Origin: Belliella pelovolcani
GTDB taxonomy: Bacteria > Bacteroidota > Bacteroidia > Cytophagales > Cyclobacteriaceae
Length of the DNA: 47,747 nt
NCBI RefSeq assembly: GCF_900156785.1
Contig: NZ_FTOP01000023.1
Coordinates: 1 to 47,747 of the forward strand
Direction: 5' to 3'
A program made the position numbers and the translations under genes. How positions within the stretch are numbered: position 1 is the first letter of the stretch; the number at the start of each line of letters is the position of its first letter. Of this stretch, positions 15,561 through 27,000 are shown piece after piece. A model generated the notes under the pieces. That model was not told the origin of the DNA. It was given only the letters and a program-made list of their open reading frames with translations, and ran no database searches.

Positions 15561-15588
15561 TTTGTATGACATAGACTTCCTATATTTG
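15561..15588 (+). promoter_or_regulatory. Bacteroidota-type promoter for rplU-rpmA
   Basis: TTTG (15561-15564) and TATATTTG (15581-15588), spaced 16 bases apart, slightly shorter than the usual 19-21. The second element ends 36 bases before the rplU ATG. Confidence 0.6.
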
Positions 15589-15624
15589 CACCTCAATTTG
15601 ATAAAATAGTTTCAAACAAATTCT

Positions 15625-15936
15625 ATGTACGCAATCGTTAACATCGCAGGTAAGCAGTTCAAAGTAACTAAAGATCAGTATGTCTATGCACCAAAAATGC
15701 AAGGCGAGGCTGGCGCTTCCGTGGAATTTGACCAAGTATTGTTGGCAGATGACAATGGTACAGTGTCAATCGGTGCTCCATTAATCGCGGGAGCAAAGGT
15801 ATCAGGAAAGATTCTTGATCATGTAAGAGGTGACAAAGTAATCGTCTTCAAAAAGAAAAGAAGAAAAGGTTACAAGAAGAAAAACGGTCACAGACAAGAC
15901 TTCACTAAAGTATTGATTGAAAATATTGTATTATAA
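15625..15936 (+). CDS. rplU: 50S ribosomal protein L21
   Basis: This 103-residue protein matches bL21 over its full length. The N-terminus MYAIVNIAGKQFKVTKDQYV is typical, and the basic C-terminal half KKKRRKGYKKKNGHRQ is the 23S rRNA-binding segment. It is followed 34 bases later by rpmA, the universal neighbour. A TAnnTTTG promoter lies just upstream and a terminator closes the pair. Confidence 0.97.
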   Translation: MYAIVNIAGKQFKVTKDQYVYAPKMQGEAGASVEFDQVLLADDNGTVSIGAPLIAGAKVSGKILDHVRGDKVIVFKKKRRKGYKKKNGHRQDFTKVLIENIVL

Positions 15937-15970
15937 GAATTCCCTTAGGAATCAATAAACATTAAAGAAT

Positions 15971-16231
15971 ATGGCTCACAAGAAAGGTGTCGGTAGTTCC
16001 AAAAACGGAAGAGAATCACATAGCAAAAGACTAGGTGTGAAGAAATTCGGCGGTGAATCAGTAATTGCTGGTAACATCATCGTAAGACAAAGAGGTACTA
16101 AGCATCATCCAGGAGAAAACGTAGGTTTGGGTAAAGATCATACGCTTTTCGCAACTGCTGATGGAAAAGTAGAATTCAAAAAGAAGTTTGATGGTAAGTC
16201 TTATGTACACGTAGTTCCTGCGGAAGCATAA
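15971..16231 (+). CDS. rpmA: 50S ribosomal protein L27
   Basis: This 86-residue protein matches bL27: [20 protein letters not shown] at the N-terminus, then GGE and [13 protein letters not shown]. The N-terminal tail reaches the peptidyl-transferase centre. It begins directly with MAHKKG, without the cleavable extension found in Firmicutes. It forms an operon with rplU. Confidence 0.97.
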   Translation: MAHKKGVGSSKNGRESHSKRLGVKKFGGESVIAGNIIVRQRGTKHHPGENVGLGKDHTLFATADGKVEFKKKFDGKSYVHVVPAEA

Positions 16232-16251
16232 TCAATACCAATCAAGAATAT

Positions 16252-16287
16252 AAAGAGGGCTAGCTTAGGTTAGTCCTCTTTTTTTTG
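16252..16287 (+). terminator. Terminator of rplU-rpmA
   Basis: AAAGAGGGCTA-GCTTAGGT-TAGTCCTCTTT forms a strong stem followed by a run of eight or more T. Confidence 0.9.
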
Positions 16288-16386
16288 TCATGAGCGAATA
16301 AAACCATAAATGTAATTTCTATTTGAATCTTCCTATTTTCATTTCATATTGGCTTTGATAAATATAAATCACTAAACTCCAATCAT

Positions 16387-19113
16387 ATGAAATTGAAAAA
16401 ATATAGCATCTTGATCATTTTGATGCTTTTTGTGGGAATAACTTATGCCCAAAAAAAACCTCTGCAACTCGAAGACTATTCGAGGTGGTCAAGAATCATT
16501 TCTCCAACAGCCTCGGCAGATGGGAATTGGTTTGCTTATGCATTGAGGCCTAATGGTGGAGATGATACACTGCATCTCAAATCACTCAACCCTGAGAACT
16601 TGGAGCGTATCCCATATGCGTCATCTCCAACATTCTCAAAAAACAGTAATTTCTTTGCCTACTTAACTAAGCCAAATAAATCCGAATCAGAAAAACTAAG
16701 GAAAGCGCGAAAACCTATTCCAAGTACTGCACATGTAAAAGCGCTAAACTCTGATCATAAATTCTCTGTTGAAAGAGCCAATAGAATGGCTTTCTCAAAT
16801 GATGGAAAATATTGGGCAGTATTGAAGGACAAACCAGAAAATGCTAAATCCGATGTCAGAGGAGCTGACCTCGTACTTTACAACCTGACCACTAAAACAG
16901 CCTTAAATCTAGGAAATATTGTAGAATTTGCTTTCAATCAAAAAAGTAGTCATTTGGCATACCTTGTAGATGCCGAAGATCAAGTAGGAAATGGTGTATT
17001 TGTACTTGATTTACAAAACATGGCCACCCGTTCTTTAGATAGTGACAAAGCTATCTATCAAAGCCTTACTTGGGATGATGCTCAAGCAAAAAAAGCTGAG
17101 TGGAGTAGTAAAGGCAATCAACTTGCCGTATTGAAAGGAAATAAAGTTGATTCTCTTATCCATCAAAACAACGAGCTGATTGTCTTCACAGCTTTAGACA
17201 AATCACCAGTAAAAAAGGTGCTATCCAATAAGGCGAATGGTTTCCCAAGTGACTACGTCATCAGTGAAAAAGGAAGGCTAAGCTTTAGCAATGATGGTAA
17301 AACGGTAGGCTTGGGAATTAAGGAACAAGAAGTTAAAGTAAAAATGAGTAAGGACACCATTGCAAATGTAGACGTTTGGCATTGGAAAGATGATTATATA
17401 CAATCGGTACAGATCGTAAGAGCAAATAGAGACAAAAACTACACTTACAATGCTATCTATCATATAGCAGATGACAAATTCGTCAGACTTGCTGATGATG
17501 ATCTCAAATATGTGATGGACTCCAAACATCCCCAATACAGAATAGGAAGAGATGACAGCCCATATATCAGTGATGTCAATTGGGGGATTTCACCAGCAGA
17601 TCTATATAGGGTAGATATCAATAATGGCTCTCGCAAAAAAATAGAAGATTTAGTGATCAGAACTTTAGAGTCTTCCCCTGACGGAAGATTTTATTTATAT
17701 CAAAAAGACACGGCTATTATCGCTTACGACCTTCAGACAGATAAAAAAACGAATATTTCTGAGAAAGCAGCTGTCATTTTTATGGACATGGAGCATCCTT
17801 ATCCACATGAAAACCCAACTTTCGGGGTAGCTGGATGGACCAAAGATGGCAAAAATGTAATTCTCAATCATAAGTATGACCTCTGGATGCTGGCGCTAGA
17901 CGGCTCCAAAGCTGAAAACATCACCAAAATTGGGGATCAACAAGAAATTAGATTGAGATATCTCTCTCTAGACAGTGAAGAAGATTGGATAGACACGAAA
18001 AAACCCCTGCTTCTGACTGCCTATGGTGACAAGACAAAAAAAGAAGGTTTCTTTGAATTGAACTTAGGTTCTCAGCCAAAAGCTTTGGTGTATGAGGACC
18101 TGAGTTATGGAAGACCAATAAAAGCTGAGAATGCTGATAAAGTGTTTTTCACCAAACAAACATTTGTAGATTATCCAGATTACTATGCTGCAAATAGTAA
18201 GTTTAATGGCCAAAAAAAACTAACCGATGCCAATCCGCAGCAAGTTGAATATGCATGGGGAAGCAGAAAATTGGTTGATTTCACTGACAGCAGAGGCAAC
18301 AAGTTGCAAGGTACCATGACGTTACCTGCTGATTATGAAGAAGGGAAAGCTTACCCTACGATTATTTACTTCTACGAAACCATGTCAGAGCGACATCACC
18401 AGTACTCTATGCCAGTATATGATGACCGACCGCATTTCTCCACCTACGCAAGCAATGGCTATGTGATTTTTATGCCAGACATTGTATTTGAAGAAGGCAA
18501 GCCTGGCACTAGCTCGCTAGATGTCATCACATCTGCTGCCAGAGAATTGATCAAGCAAGGGTATGCGGATGAAAACAACATAGGGCTTCAAGGGCATAGC
18601 TGGAGTGGATATCAGACTTCATTTATCCTGACTCAGACAGATATGTTTAAGTGTATCGTGACAGGCGCTCCACCTACCAATTTGGAGAGCTTCTACAATA
18701 ATATCTATGGCAGTAGTGGAACTGTACACCATGGAATCATGGAAATCGGTCAAGTAAGAATGGGGTATGGCGTGACACCTTGGACACATAGAGAAATCTA
18801 TCAGCGTGAAAATCCGATGTTTCACATCCCAAATATCAAAACGCCATTCATGATTCTTCATGGCACCAAAGATGGAGCGGTGGATTGGTCACAAGGACTT
18901 GAATTATACAATGCTGCCAGAAGAATGGGTAAAGAAGTGATCTTCCTTTCCTATCCAAATGAAGGTCATCACCTAGCCAACGAGGCTAATCAAAAAGACT
19001 TCCAAAGAAGGATGAAAGAGTACTTTGACCATCATTTGATGAATAAGCCTGCTCCCGAGTGGATGGAAAAAGGCGTACCTCATCTTAAAAAGCTTTACGA
19101 GAAAGCTGATTAA
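16387..19113 (+). CDS. Secreted S9-family (prolyl oligopeptidase-like) serine peptidase
   Basis: The 908-residue protein has a signal peptide (about 1-21, ending TYAQ). A beta-propeller region follows (to about 630), then an alpha/beta-hydrolase peptidase domain. The catalytic triad is visible: Ser738 in GHSWSGY, Asp829 in HGTKDGAVD and His861 in NEGHHLAN. S9 peptidases cleave short peptides after Pro, Ala or acyl groups; the propeller limits access to small substrates. The nucleophile motif GHSWSG differs slightly from the usual GxSxGG. It stands alone between terminators, just upstream of a SusC/SusD pair it might serve. Confidence 0.9.
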   Translation: MKLKKYSILIILMLFVGITYAQKKPLQLEDYSRWSRIISPTASADGNWFAYALRPNGGDDTLHLKSLNPENLERIPYASSPTFSKNSNFFAYLTKPNKSESEKLRKARKPIPSTAHVKALNSDHKFSVERANRMAFSNDGKYWAVLKDKPENAKSDVRGADLVLYNLTTKTALNLGNIVEFAFNQKSSHLAYLVDAEDQVGNGVFVLDLQNMATRSLDSDKAIYQSLTWDDAQAKKAEWSSKGNQLAVLKGNKVDSLIHQNNELIVFTALDKSPVKKVLSNKANGFPSDYVISEKGRLSFSNDGKTVGLGIKEQEVKVKMSKDTIANVDVWHWKDDYIQSVQIVRANRDKNYTYNAIYHIADDKFVRLADDDLKYVMDSKHPQYRIGRDDSPYISDVNWGISPADLYRVDINNGSRKKIEDLVIRTLESSPDGRFYLYQKDTAIIAYDLQTDKKTNISEKAAVIFMDMEHPYPHENPTFGVAGWTKDGKNVILNHKYDLWMLALDGSKAENITKIGDQQEIRLRYLSLDSEEDWIDTKKPLLLTAYGDKTKKEGFFELNLGSQPKALVYEDLSYGRPIKAENADKVFFTKQTFVDYPDYYAANSKFNGQKKLTDANPQQVEYAWGSRKLVDFTDSRGNKLQGTMTLPADYEEGKAYPTIIYFYETMSERHHQYSMPVYDDRPHFSTYASNGYVIFMPDIVFEEGKPGTSSLDVITSAARELIKQGYADENNIGLQGHSWSGYQTSFILTQTDMFKCIVTGAPPTNLESFYNNIYGSSGTVHHGIMEIGQVRMGYGVTPWTHREIYQRENPMFHIPNIKTPFMILHGTKDGAVDWSQGLELYNAARRMGKEVIFLSYPNEGHHLANEANQKDFQRRMKEYFDHHLMNKPAPEWMEKGVPHLKKLYEKAD

Positions 19114-19135
19114 ATCATTATGCTTACTTAGGTTT

Positions 19136-19174
19136 AAACTGTCAGTCAATCTTTTTTGGCTGACAGTTTTTTTT
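19136..19174 (+). terminator. Terminator of the S9 peptidase gene
   Basis: AAACTGTCAG and CTGACAGTTT form a 10-bp stem around a 14-base loop, followed by a T run. Confidence 0.9.
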
Positions 19175-19463
19175 GATCAATAAAAGAACATATTACAATA
19201 GTAAATTCTACATATAAAAAATTAATAAATACAAAATTCTTTCAATAGATTGGTATTTTCAATAATAAAACAGAATTAAATTCCGCTAATTATTCAATTA
19301 AAAGCCTAAAATCATTATATAAATTCATTTTTAAAACTATTTAAAGATTACTTTTAAGTTTACCATTTTTTATTCTTTTATTAAGCTAAATACTTGAAAT
19401 TTGAGCTAGATTTTTTTTAACTTTTAAGAAGTTTATTGTACAACAATATAAACCAGTCTAACT
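19175..19463. other. AT-rich upstream region of susC
   Basis: Very AT-rich sequence with no gene. It should carry the SusC/SusD promoter, but I see no clear TTTG-TAnnTTTG pair and no obvious operator. Confidence 0.5.
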
Positions 19464-22427
19464 ATGAGGAAAGTTTTACTCGCAGTCATGTTATCATTGA
19501 TTGCATCGACGGGCTATCTGCATGCCCAACAAAAAAGTGTATCTGGTACAGTGATATCAGGCTCAGACAACCAGCCGATACCTGGTGCAAACATCCAAAT
19601 CAAAGGAACTACAGTCGGAACAGTCACTGATATTGATGGTTCCTTTACAATTCAAGTCCCCAATAATGATGCGGTTTTGATTTTCACCTACATTGGCTAT
19701 TTAAGCCAAGAAGTGGTTGTTGGAACTAGAAGCAGTATTAACATTACGCTACGTGAAGATGTCAAGCAGCTAGGAGAAGTGATCATTGTCGGTTATGGTG
19801 AGCAAGACAGAAAGACGCTCACTTCGGCTATTTCATCAGTAAGCTCCAAGGACATTGAAAACCTACCCATGCCTAGCCCTGACCAGATGATGCAGGGACG
19901 TGCAGCTGGTGTATTGGTATCATCAAATTCAGGTATCCCTGGAGGTGGTATGTTTGTCAGAGTAAGAGGTACTACCTCGATCAATGCAAACAACGACCCA
20001 CTCTATGTAGTAGATGGTATTCCAATTGTCTCCGGAAACTTATCAGCTGTTGGTCTTGGTGGTAGTACAGCAAATGCAATGGCTGATATCAATCCTGCCG
20101 ATATTGAATCCATGGAAATCTTAAAGGATGCATCAGCTACAGCCATTTATGGTGCAAGAGCTGCCAATGGTGTAGTTTTGATCACTACCAAAAGAGGTAA
20201 AAGCCAAAAAGCCAGGGTAACGATTGGAGCCTATCATGGTGTACAAAGCGCTTGGAGAAAGCCAGACTTGGTAGATGGATCCACTTTTGAGATGCTCCGC
20301 AATGAAGCAGCTGTTAATAATGGTGGCCAACCTATATATCCTAACCCATCTCAAGCCATCAGCACAAATTATGCTGATTTTGTTTTTAGAGATGCTCCGA
20401 TCACCAATTTTGATGTTTCTGTTACTGGAGGTAATGATCAAATAAGGTATTTAGCATCTGCTTCAGATTTCAATCAGGATGGAATTGTTGCTCCATCTTC
20501 ATTTACAAGAAGAACTGGAAGACTTAATCTTGATGCTTTCGTTTCGGATAAATTAAAAATTGGAACCAGTATCCTATATTCAAGAAATATCAGAAATAGG
20601 GTCAATAATGATGACAATATTGCTGGAGCACTAGGTGGTACACACTTCTTCCCATCTAACTTGCCTCCATACCAGCCAGATGGCAGCTACACTAAGTTCT
20701 CTATTTTTGAGAACCCAATAGCTGTAATCAATGAAAATGATATTACCATGGTGACAAATAGAGTCTTGGCCACGGTATATGGAGAATATGAATTTTTCCC
20801 TGGTCTCACTTTGAGAAGTAATTTCAGCGTCGATTATAATAATGTCAAAGAAGACACTTACATCAACACCCTACTCAATGCAGGTGCTGCTGTCAATGGT
20901 CAAGCTACTTCAATTGTTTCTGTTAATGACAACTGGATTCAAGAGAATGTCTTGAACTATCAGACAAATTTTGATGGTGGACATAGCCTGAGTGTGCTAT
21001 TAGGAACTACTTTACAGCAATCAACTTTTGAAAGAACTTCGGCAACAGGACAGCAATTCCCGTCCAATGACTTCAAAAGAATTGCTTCTGCTGCTGTTCA
21101 AACATCCTCCTCTGATGGATCTATCTGGGGAATTGCTTCTTTGTTTACTAGAATAAATTACTCGCTTCAAAACAAATATCTATTGACTTTGAATGTACGT
21201 CGAGATGGTAGTTCTAGATTTGGTACAGCCAATAGATGGGGGACTTTCCCTTCTGCAGCAGTAGGCTGGAGAATTTCTGAGGAAGACTTTTTCAACAAAG
21301 GTCAATTTGTATCTGATCTAAAGCTACGTTCTAGCTATGGTGTCACTGGTAATCAAAACGGCATCAACGATTTCCAATCAAGAGGACTATGGGCAGGTGG
21401 GGCTAATTATGCAATCACTCCTGGAACCGAACCTTCTCAGTTAGCAAATCCAGATTTGAAATGGGAAAGAACGGCTCAATTTAATATTGGGGTTGACTTT
21501 GCCATGTTCAGTGACAGGCTCAATGTCTCTTTTGATTACTACAACAAACAGACTACTGACTTGCTCTTAGCAGTACCTATCCCTAGAGCCAGTGGTTTCA
21601 GCAGTATTTTCCAAAATTTCGGTGAAATGGAAAACAAAGGATTTGAACTTTCAATCGCTGGAAACTTGGTGAATAGACAAGATTTTACATGGGATGTCAA
21701 TTTCAATGTGGCTCAAAATAGAAACAACATTAAAAAGCTAGCACAGGCTATACCTGTGTACAACAGAGATATCATCAGAATGGAAGAAGGTATACCTATG
21801 TACTCATTCTGGATGCACAAGCAGTTAGGTGTAAATCCTGAAACTGGAGACCCAATATGGGAGACAAAAGATCCAAATAGACCATTTGATCCAAATATTG
21901 ATAGGTTTATTGTAGGTGATGCATGGCCTGATTTCTTTGGTGGACTCACCAATACCTTCAGGTATAAGAATTTCGATGCCATGATTTTCTTTCAGTACTC
22001 TTATGGTAACGATCAGCTTTTTTGGAATAAATTCTTCCAAGAGCATGGTGGAACAAGGAATACAAACTTCCTATCTAGCCAGCTTGATAGATGGCTACAG
22101 CCTGGAGACATCACCATGGTTCCTAGAATGACTAATGCCAACTATGCTGCCAACCTTAGGCCTTCAAGGTTTGTAGAAGATGGATCCTATTTGAGATTGA
22201 AGAATTTAAGCATTGGCTATACTTTGCCAGCCTCTTTGGCATCCAAACTTGGGATGACCTCTGCAAGAGTGTATATCAGCGGTCAAAATGTACTGACCTT
22301 CACTAATTACAGTGGAATGGATCCTGAAGTCAACTCAACAGCTAGTACAGCTACCACACAAGGAGTGGATTTCTACGCTATGCCGCAGCCAAGAGTATTT
22401 ATGGGAGGTTTCAATATCACATTCTAA
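19464..22427 (+). CDS. SusC/RagA-type TonB-dependent outer-membrane receptor
   Basis: This 987-residue protein has a signal peptide (to about residue 21, LHAQ). A carboxypeptidase-regulatory-like beta domain follows (about 24-98: SVSGTVISGSDNQPIPGANI, GTVTDIDGSF). Next come a TonB-box-like segment (VIIVGYGEQDRK), the plug (ISSVSSKDI..., LYVVDGIP, AIYGARAANGVV) and a 22-strand barrel ending in VFMGGFNITF. It imports an oligomer across the outer membrane using TonB energy, with SusD as lid. The substrate cannot be told: no glycoside hydrolase or dedicated regulator is adjacent, only peptidase-like neighbours. susD follows after 12 bases. Confidence 0.95.
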   Translation: MRKVLLAVMLSLIASTGYLHAQQKSVSGTVISGSDNQPIPGANIQIKGTTVGTVTDIDGSFTIQVPNNDAVLIFTYIGYLSQEVVVGTRSSINITLREDVKQLGEVIIVGYGEQDRKTLTSAISSVSSKDIENLPMPSPDQMMQGRAAGVLVSSNSGIPGGGMFVRVRGTTSINANNDPLYVVDGIPIVSGNLSAVGLGGSTANAMADINPADIESMEILKDASATAIYGARAANGVVLITTKRGKSQKARVTIGAYHGVQSAWRKPDLVDGSTFEMLRNEAAVNNGGQPIYPNPSQAISTNYADFVFRDAPITNFDVSVTGGNDQIRYLASASDFNQDGIVAPSSFTRRTGRLNLDAFVSDKLKIGTSILYSRNIRNRVNNDDNIAGALGGTHFFPSNLPPYQPDGSYTKFSIFENPIAVINENDITMVTNRVLATVYGEYEFFPGLTLRSNFSVDYNNVKEDTYINTLLNAGAAVNGQATSIVSVNDNWIQENVLNYQTNFDGGHSLSVLLGTTLQQSTFERTSATGQQFPSNDFKRIASAAVQTSSSDGSIWGIASLFTRINYSLQNKYLLTLNVRRDGSSRFGTANRWGTFPSAAVGWRISEEDFFNKGQFVSDLKLRSSYGVTGNQNGINDFQSRGLWAGGANYAITPGTEPSQLANPDLKWERTAQFNIGVDFAMFSDRLNVSFDYYNKQTTDLLLAVPIPRASGFSSIFQNFGEMENKGFELSIAGNLVNRQDFTWDVNFNVAQNRNNIKKLAQAIPVYNRDIIRMEEGIPMYSFWMHKQLGVNPETGDPIWETKDPNRPFDPNIDRFIVGDAWPDFFGGLTNTFRYKNFDAMIFFQYSYGNDQLFWNKFFQEHGGTRNTNFLSSQLDRWLQPGDITMVPRMTNANYAANLRPSRFVEDGSYLRLKNLSIGYTLPASLASKLGMTSARVYISGQNVLTFTNYSGMDPEVNSTASTATTQGVDFYAMPQPRVFMGGFNITF

Positions 22428-22439
22428 ATCCAAGAAATC

Positions 22440-23855
22440 ATGAAATTTAACAAATTAATATTAGGTATATCGATTTTAGGATTTGGTCTGAACACAGCAT
22501 GTAATGTATTGGATCAAGAACCTGAAACACAAATATCAGATCAGACAGCATTTACCAACGAAAAAAGTGCTGATGCTGCACTAGCAGGATTGTACCATCA
22601 ATTGCAATCTGGTTTCTATTATGGTAGAAATTTTCAAATTATCAGTGATGTATCCAGTGATATTTCTCAAAGTGTAGGAACTTGGGATTTCTACAGAGAA
22701 TTGGATACATATCAACTGGACGCCTCAAACCTTGAAATCACCAACTTCTATACGGCTGCTTATAGAGCCGTGAACCAAGCCAATAATATCATTGCAGAGG
22801 TTCCGAACATAGAAATGACTCAGGCCAGAAAAGACAACATCATCGGTCAAGCATATTTTGTCAGAGCATTGGCATTCTTTGATTTGAATAGAGTCTTTGG
22901 GGGTGTTCCTGGAGTGCATGGTGAGCGTAGTGTTGTGCTTCCCACGACACCTTCTAGAGCTGTCAATGAATCACTTTACCCAAGTAGACCTGTACTGATA
23001 GACGGCTACAACCAGGTAGAGGCTGACCTATTAAATGCACTCAACCTTCTTCCTGAAACACAAGCGAATAACACCGCCACCAAAGCTAGGGCTGTAAAAG
23101 GAACTGCAAGAGCTTTACTTTCTAGGTTTTACTTGTATACTAAAAACTACCAAGAAGTAATCAGACTCAGCACTGACGTGATCAATGATAGCAAATACAG
23201 CCTCTTAAATGATTATTTGGGAATATTTGCCGGGGAGTTTACTTCCGAATCTATCTTTGAACTTGAGTTTATTGCGGCGGATCAAAGTGGTATGCGATTT
23301 TGGTATTTCCCAGGAGCCCAAGGAGGTCGGGGTGAGTTAGCTGTTCACGAAAGCTTCATTGCAGAGATTCAAGCCAATAGCAATGACATAAGAGGTACCA
23401 TGTTTGGCTTTGATGGTGTGCAAGGTGTATTCTATCCTACAAAGTATAGAAAGCCTGGAAATATCGACAACTTCCATGTCATTAGAGTCTCTGAGATGTA
23501 TCTCAATAGAGCTGAAGCTTATGCTCAAAGTCCAACTACTCTTCCACTAGCTATCGCTGACATCAATGCAGTGAGAAATAGAGCGGGTGCTGGAGCGTAT
23601 TCAGGGCCTATTTCTACACAGGATATTCTCTTAGAAATCGAAAAGCAAAGAAAATTTGAGTTTGCTTTTGAAGGTCATAGTTTCTTTGACTTGGTAAGGA
23701 CAGGGAGAGCACTTACAGTGTTAGGAAGTGTAAGTCGCAAGAATTCTGCTGCGCCAGTGAGTTTGGACCAACCTTGGAAGCAAATTCTACCAATCCCAAG
23801 GGATGAATTACTCTCCAATCCAAATATGACACAAAATCCAAATTACGGAAATTAA
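22440..23855 (+). CDS. SusD/RagB-type surface lipoprotein
   Basis: This 471-residue partner of the preceding SusC has a lipoprotein signal ending NTACN, with Cys21 as the likely acylation site. The SusD pattern follows: EPETQISDQTAF, SADAALAGLYH, AYRAVNQANNII, the long TPR-like helices, GQAYFVRALAFFDLNRVFGG, and the C-terminal RKFEFAFEGHSFFDLVRTGR. It is held on the cell surface and captures the substrate. Its 12-base distance from susC indicates one operon, closed by the terminator after it. Confidence 0.95.
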   Translation: MKFNKLILGISILGFGLNTACNVLDQEPETQISDQTAFTNEKSADAALAGLYHQLQSGFYYGRNFQIISDVSSDISQSVGTWDFYRELDTYQLDASNLEITNFYTAAYRAVNQANNIIAEVPNIEMTQARKDNIIGQAYFVRALAFFDLNRVFGGVPGVHGERSVVLPTTPSRAVNESLYPSRPVLIDGYNQVEADLLNALNLLPETQANNTATKARAVKGTARALLSRFYLYTKNYQEVIRLSTDVINDSKYSLLNDYLGIFAGEFTSESIFELEFIAADQSGMRFWYFPGAQGGRGELAVHESFIAEIQANSNDIRGTMFGFDGVQGVFYPTKYRKPGNIDNFHVIRVSEMYLNRAEAYAQSPTTLPLAIADINAVRNRAGAGAYSGPISTQDILLEIEKQRKFEFAFEGHSFFDLVRTGRALTVLGSVSRKNSAAPVSLDQPWKQILPIPRDELLSNPNMTQNPNYGN

Positions 23856-23870
23856 TATTTCAATCTTAGC

Positions 23871-23910
23871 AAGCTGTTTGGGATCAGTAGTATTCCAAAC
23901 AGCTTTTTTT
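23871..23910 (+). terminator. Terminator of the SusC/SusD operon
   Basis: AAGCTGTTTGG and CCAAACAGCTT form an 11-bp stem with a 13-base loop and a T run. Confidence 0.9.
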
Positions 23911-24001
23911 CAAATAGACTTTTGACCATTGATCATTTTTCCTAATGTGTACCCTTCAAAATAAAGTAAATTATGAGAATCAATAACAAACCCTTTATAC
24001 T

Positions 24002-27000
24002 ATGAGAAAAATCTATATTCCAATCTTAAGCTTTCTTCTCTGGTTTTTGATCATACCAACGCCAGAAATCAAGGCTCAGACCTATGATGAAAAGATATAT
24101 GAAGCAGTACAATGGCGACTAGTAGGACCACATAGAGGTGGTAGATCTGCAGCCGTAGAAGGTATTGCTGGAGCTCCTGACACTTACTACTTCGGTGCAA
24201 CTGGAGGCGGTGTATGGCGAACAGACGACTCAGGGAAAACTTGGCGATCTGTTTCTGATGGTTATTTTGGTGGCTCAATCGGTGCTGTCGCTGTAGCCCC
24301 AAGTGATACGAGTATCGTCTATGTAGGCGGTGGCGAAAAAACTGTCCGTGGTAATGTATCCTATGGCTATGGCATCTGGAAAAGTAAAGACTCTGGTAAA
24401 TCCTGGGAACAAACAGGGCTCAAAGACTCAAGATTTATCCCGAGGGTAAGAATTCACCCAAAAAATCCAGACGTAGTATACGCAGCAGTACTAGGTGATA
24501 TATTCAAACCAACCCCAGACCGAGGTGTATACAAATCTACCGATGGAGGATACAATTGGGAAAAGATACTTTATGTCAATGAAGTATCAGGTGCCATCGA
24601 CTTGATCATGGATCCAAATGATCCAGAAACGCTCTATGCGACCACTTGGGAAGTCAAAAGAACTCCATACAGCCTAGAAAGTGGTGGCCCAGGTTCTAAA
24701 ATCTTTAAGAGTACCGATGGTGGTAAGAACTGGACAGAAATATCTAGAAATCCTGGACTTCCTGAGGGATTGCTTGGGATCATGGGCATCACGGTTTCTC
24801 CTGTTAACTCAAATAGACTTTGGGCTATTGTAGAAAACCTCAATGGGGGTGTTTTCCGATCTGATGATGGAGGCAAAACTTGGGAAAAAACCAATGAAGA
24901 TAGAAACCTCAGACAAAGAGCTTGGTATTACACGAGAATCTACGCAGACACACAAGAAGAAAATACTGTCTATGTTGTCAATGTAAGGTATCATAAATCG
25001 ACTGATGGGGGTGAAACATTCACAAGCCATTCCGCTCCACATGGAGATCATCATGACCTTTGGATAGATCCTAACAACAACAAGAGGATGGTGATCGCTG
25101 ATGATGGCGGCGCTCAGGTTAGCCATGATGGAGGTGCTAATTGGTCTACTTATATGAACCAACCAACCGCACAGTTCTACAGAGTGACTACAGATAATCA
25201 TTTCCCTTACAGAATCTACGGCGCTCAGCAAGATAACAGTACCATGCGAATCGCTCATAGAAATGAAGGTGGGGCAATTACAGAATCTGACTGGGAAGTT
25301 AGTGCTGGATCTGAAAGTGGATGGCTCGCTGTAGATCCTGACAATCCTGACGTGGTCTTTGGTGGAAACTATGGTGGACTACTCCAAAGACTGGATCATG
25401 GCACCATGGCCAGAAGAAATGTCAATGTCTACCCTGACAATCCAATGGGGCATGGAGCGGAAGGAATGAAATATAGATTCCAATGGAATTTCCCTATTTT
25501 CTTCTCTATCCACGATTCAAAAGTACTCTACACTACTTCTAACCAAGTTCACAGATCTACCAATGGAGGTCAGTCATGGCAAACCATCAGTGGAGACCTT
25601 ACCAGAAATGCTAAGGAAAAACTTGGACCATCTGGAGGGCCAATTACTAAAGACAACACTTCTGTAGAGTACTACAGCACTATATTCTCAGCAGCTGAAA
25701 ATCCAATCAAAGCAGGAGTAATCTGGACAGGTTCTGATGATGGATTGGTCCATGTATCCAAAGACAATGGAGCTACTTGGGAAAATGTCACTCCAAAAGA
25801 CCTTCCAGAATGGACCCAAATCAACAGTATGGAAGGACATCCTTTTGAAGAGGGGGGAGTGTATTTTGCAGCCACTTCTTACAAAAATGGTGATTTTGCA
25901 CCGTACCTGTACAAAACTACCGATTATGGTAAAACTTGGACTAAAATAGTCAACGGTATCGACAGTGAACATTTTACAAGAGTGGTAAGGGCGGACCCTG
26001 TCAAGCGTGGTATCCTCTATGCAGGGACTGAGACTGGCATGTACATTTCATTCAATGATGGATCAAACTGGCAACCTTTCCAACTAAATCTACCTATAGT
26101 TCCAATCACAGATTTGACGATCAAAGAAAATAACTTGATCGCAGCTACTCAAGGAAGAAGTTTCTGGATTATTGATGACTTGACAGTCTTGCACCAAATG
26201 TCAAATGATATTGCCACCAAACCATTCCATCTTTTTAAACCACAAGATTCTTATCGACTTGATGGGGTGAGAAGAGAGTCTCTGACTGCTGGAACAAATA
26301 GACCAGGTGGTGTATTGGTATATTACCACTTGAAAGATGAACCTAAAGACGAGGTCAGGTTTGAGTTTTATGACAATAACAATAAGCTCATTAGGGAATT
26401 TTCTTCCAAAGCGGAAGGTGGCGAAAAAATAAAATATAGCCTTGGATCTAATGAATTTAACTGGAATTTGAGAATTCCTGATGCAAGGGGATTTGAAGGG
26501 ATGATCATGTGGTCTGGTCCGTTGAGAGGTCCAAAGGTGGTCCCTGGTGATTATAAAGTAAAGCTAATCGTAGATGGAGTAGCTCAAGAACAAGGATTCA
26601 AAGTTCTACCTGACCTGAGATATCCTTCTACACAAGATGATCTGCAAGCCCAATATGACTTCTTGTTGGCTGTAAGGGATAAACTTACCGAAACTCACGA
26701 AGCCATCATCATGATCAGGAAGTACCGAGATGAACTCAATGCAATCGCTGAAAAAGATGCCAGGCAAAAAAGAAGAATTGAGCCTATCGTGAAACAAATA
26801 TCTGATATTGAAAAGGAACTCTATCAAACTCAAAATAGAAGTGGGCAAGATCCATTGAACTACCCTATCAGATTGAATAACAAACTCGCTCACCTCAATG
26901 TAATTGCAGGTACGGGTGAATACAGACCTACCGATGGTGCTGAGGAAGTAAGAGCTGAAATCACCAGGCAAATTGATGTTCAGTTGACTAAATTCAGAGA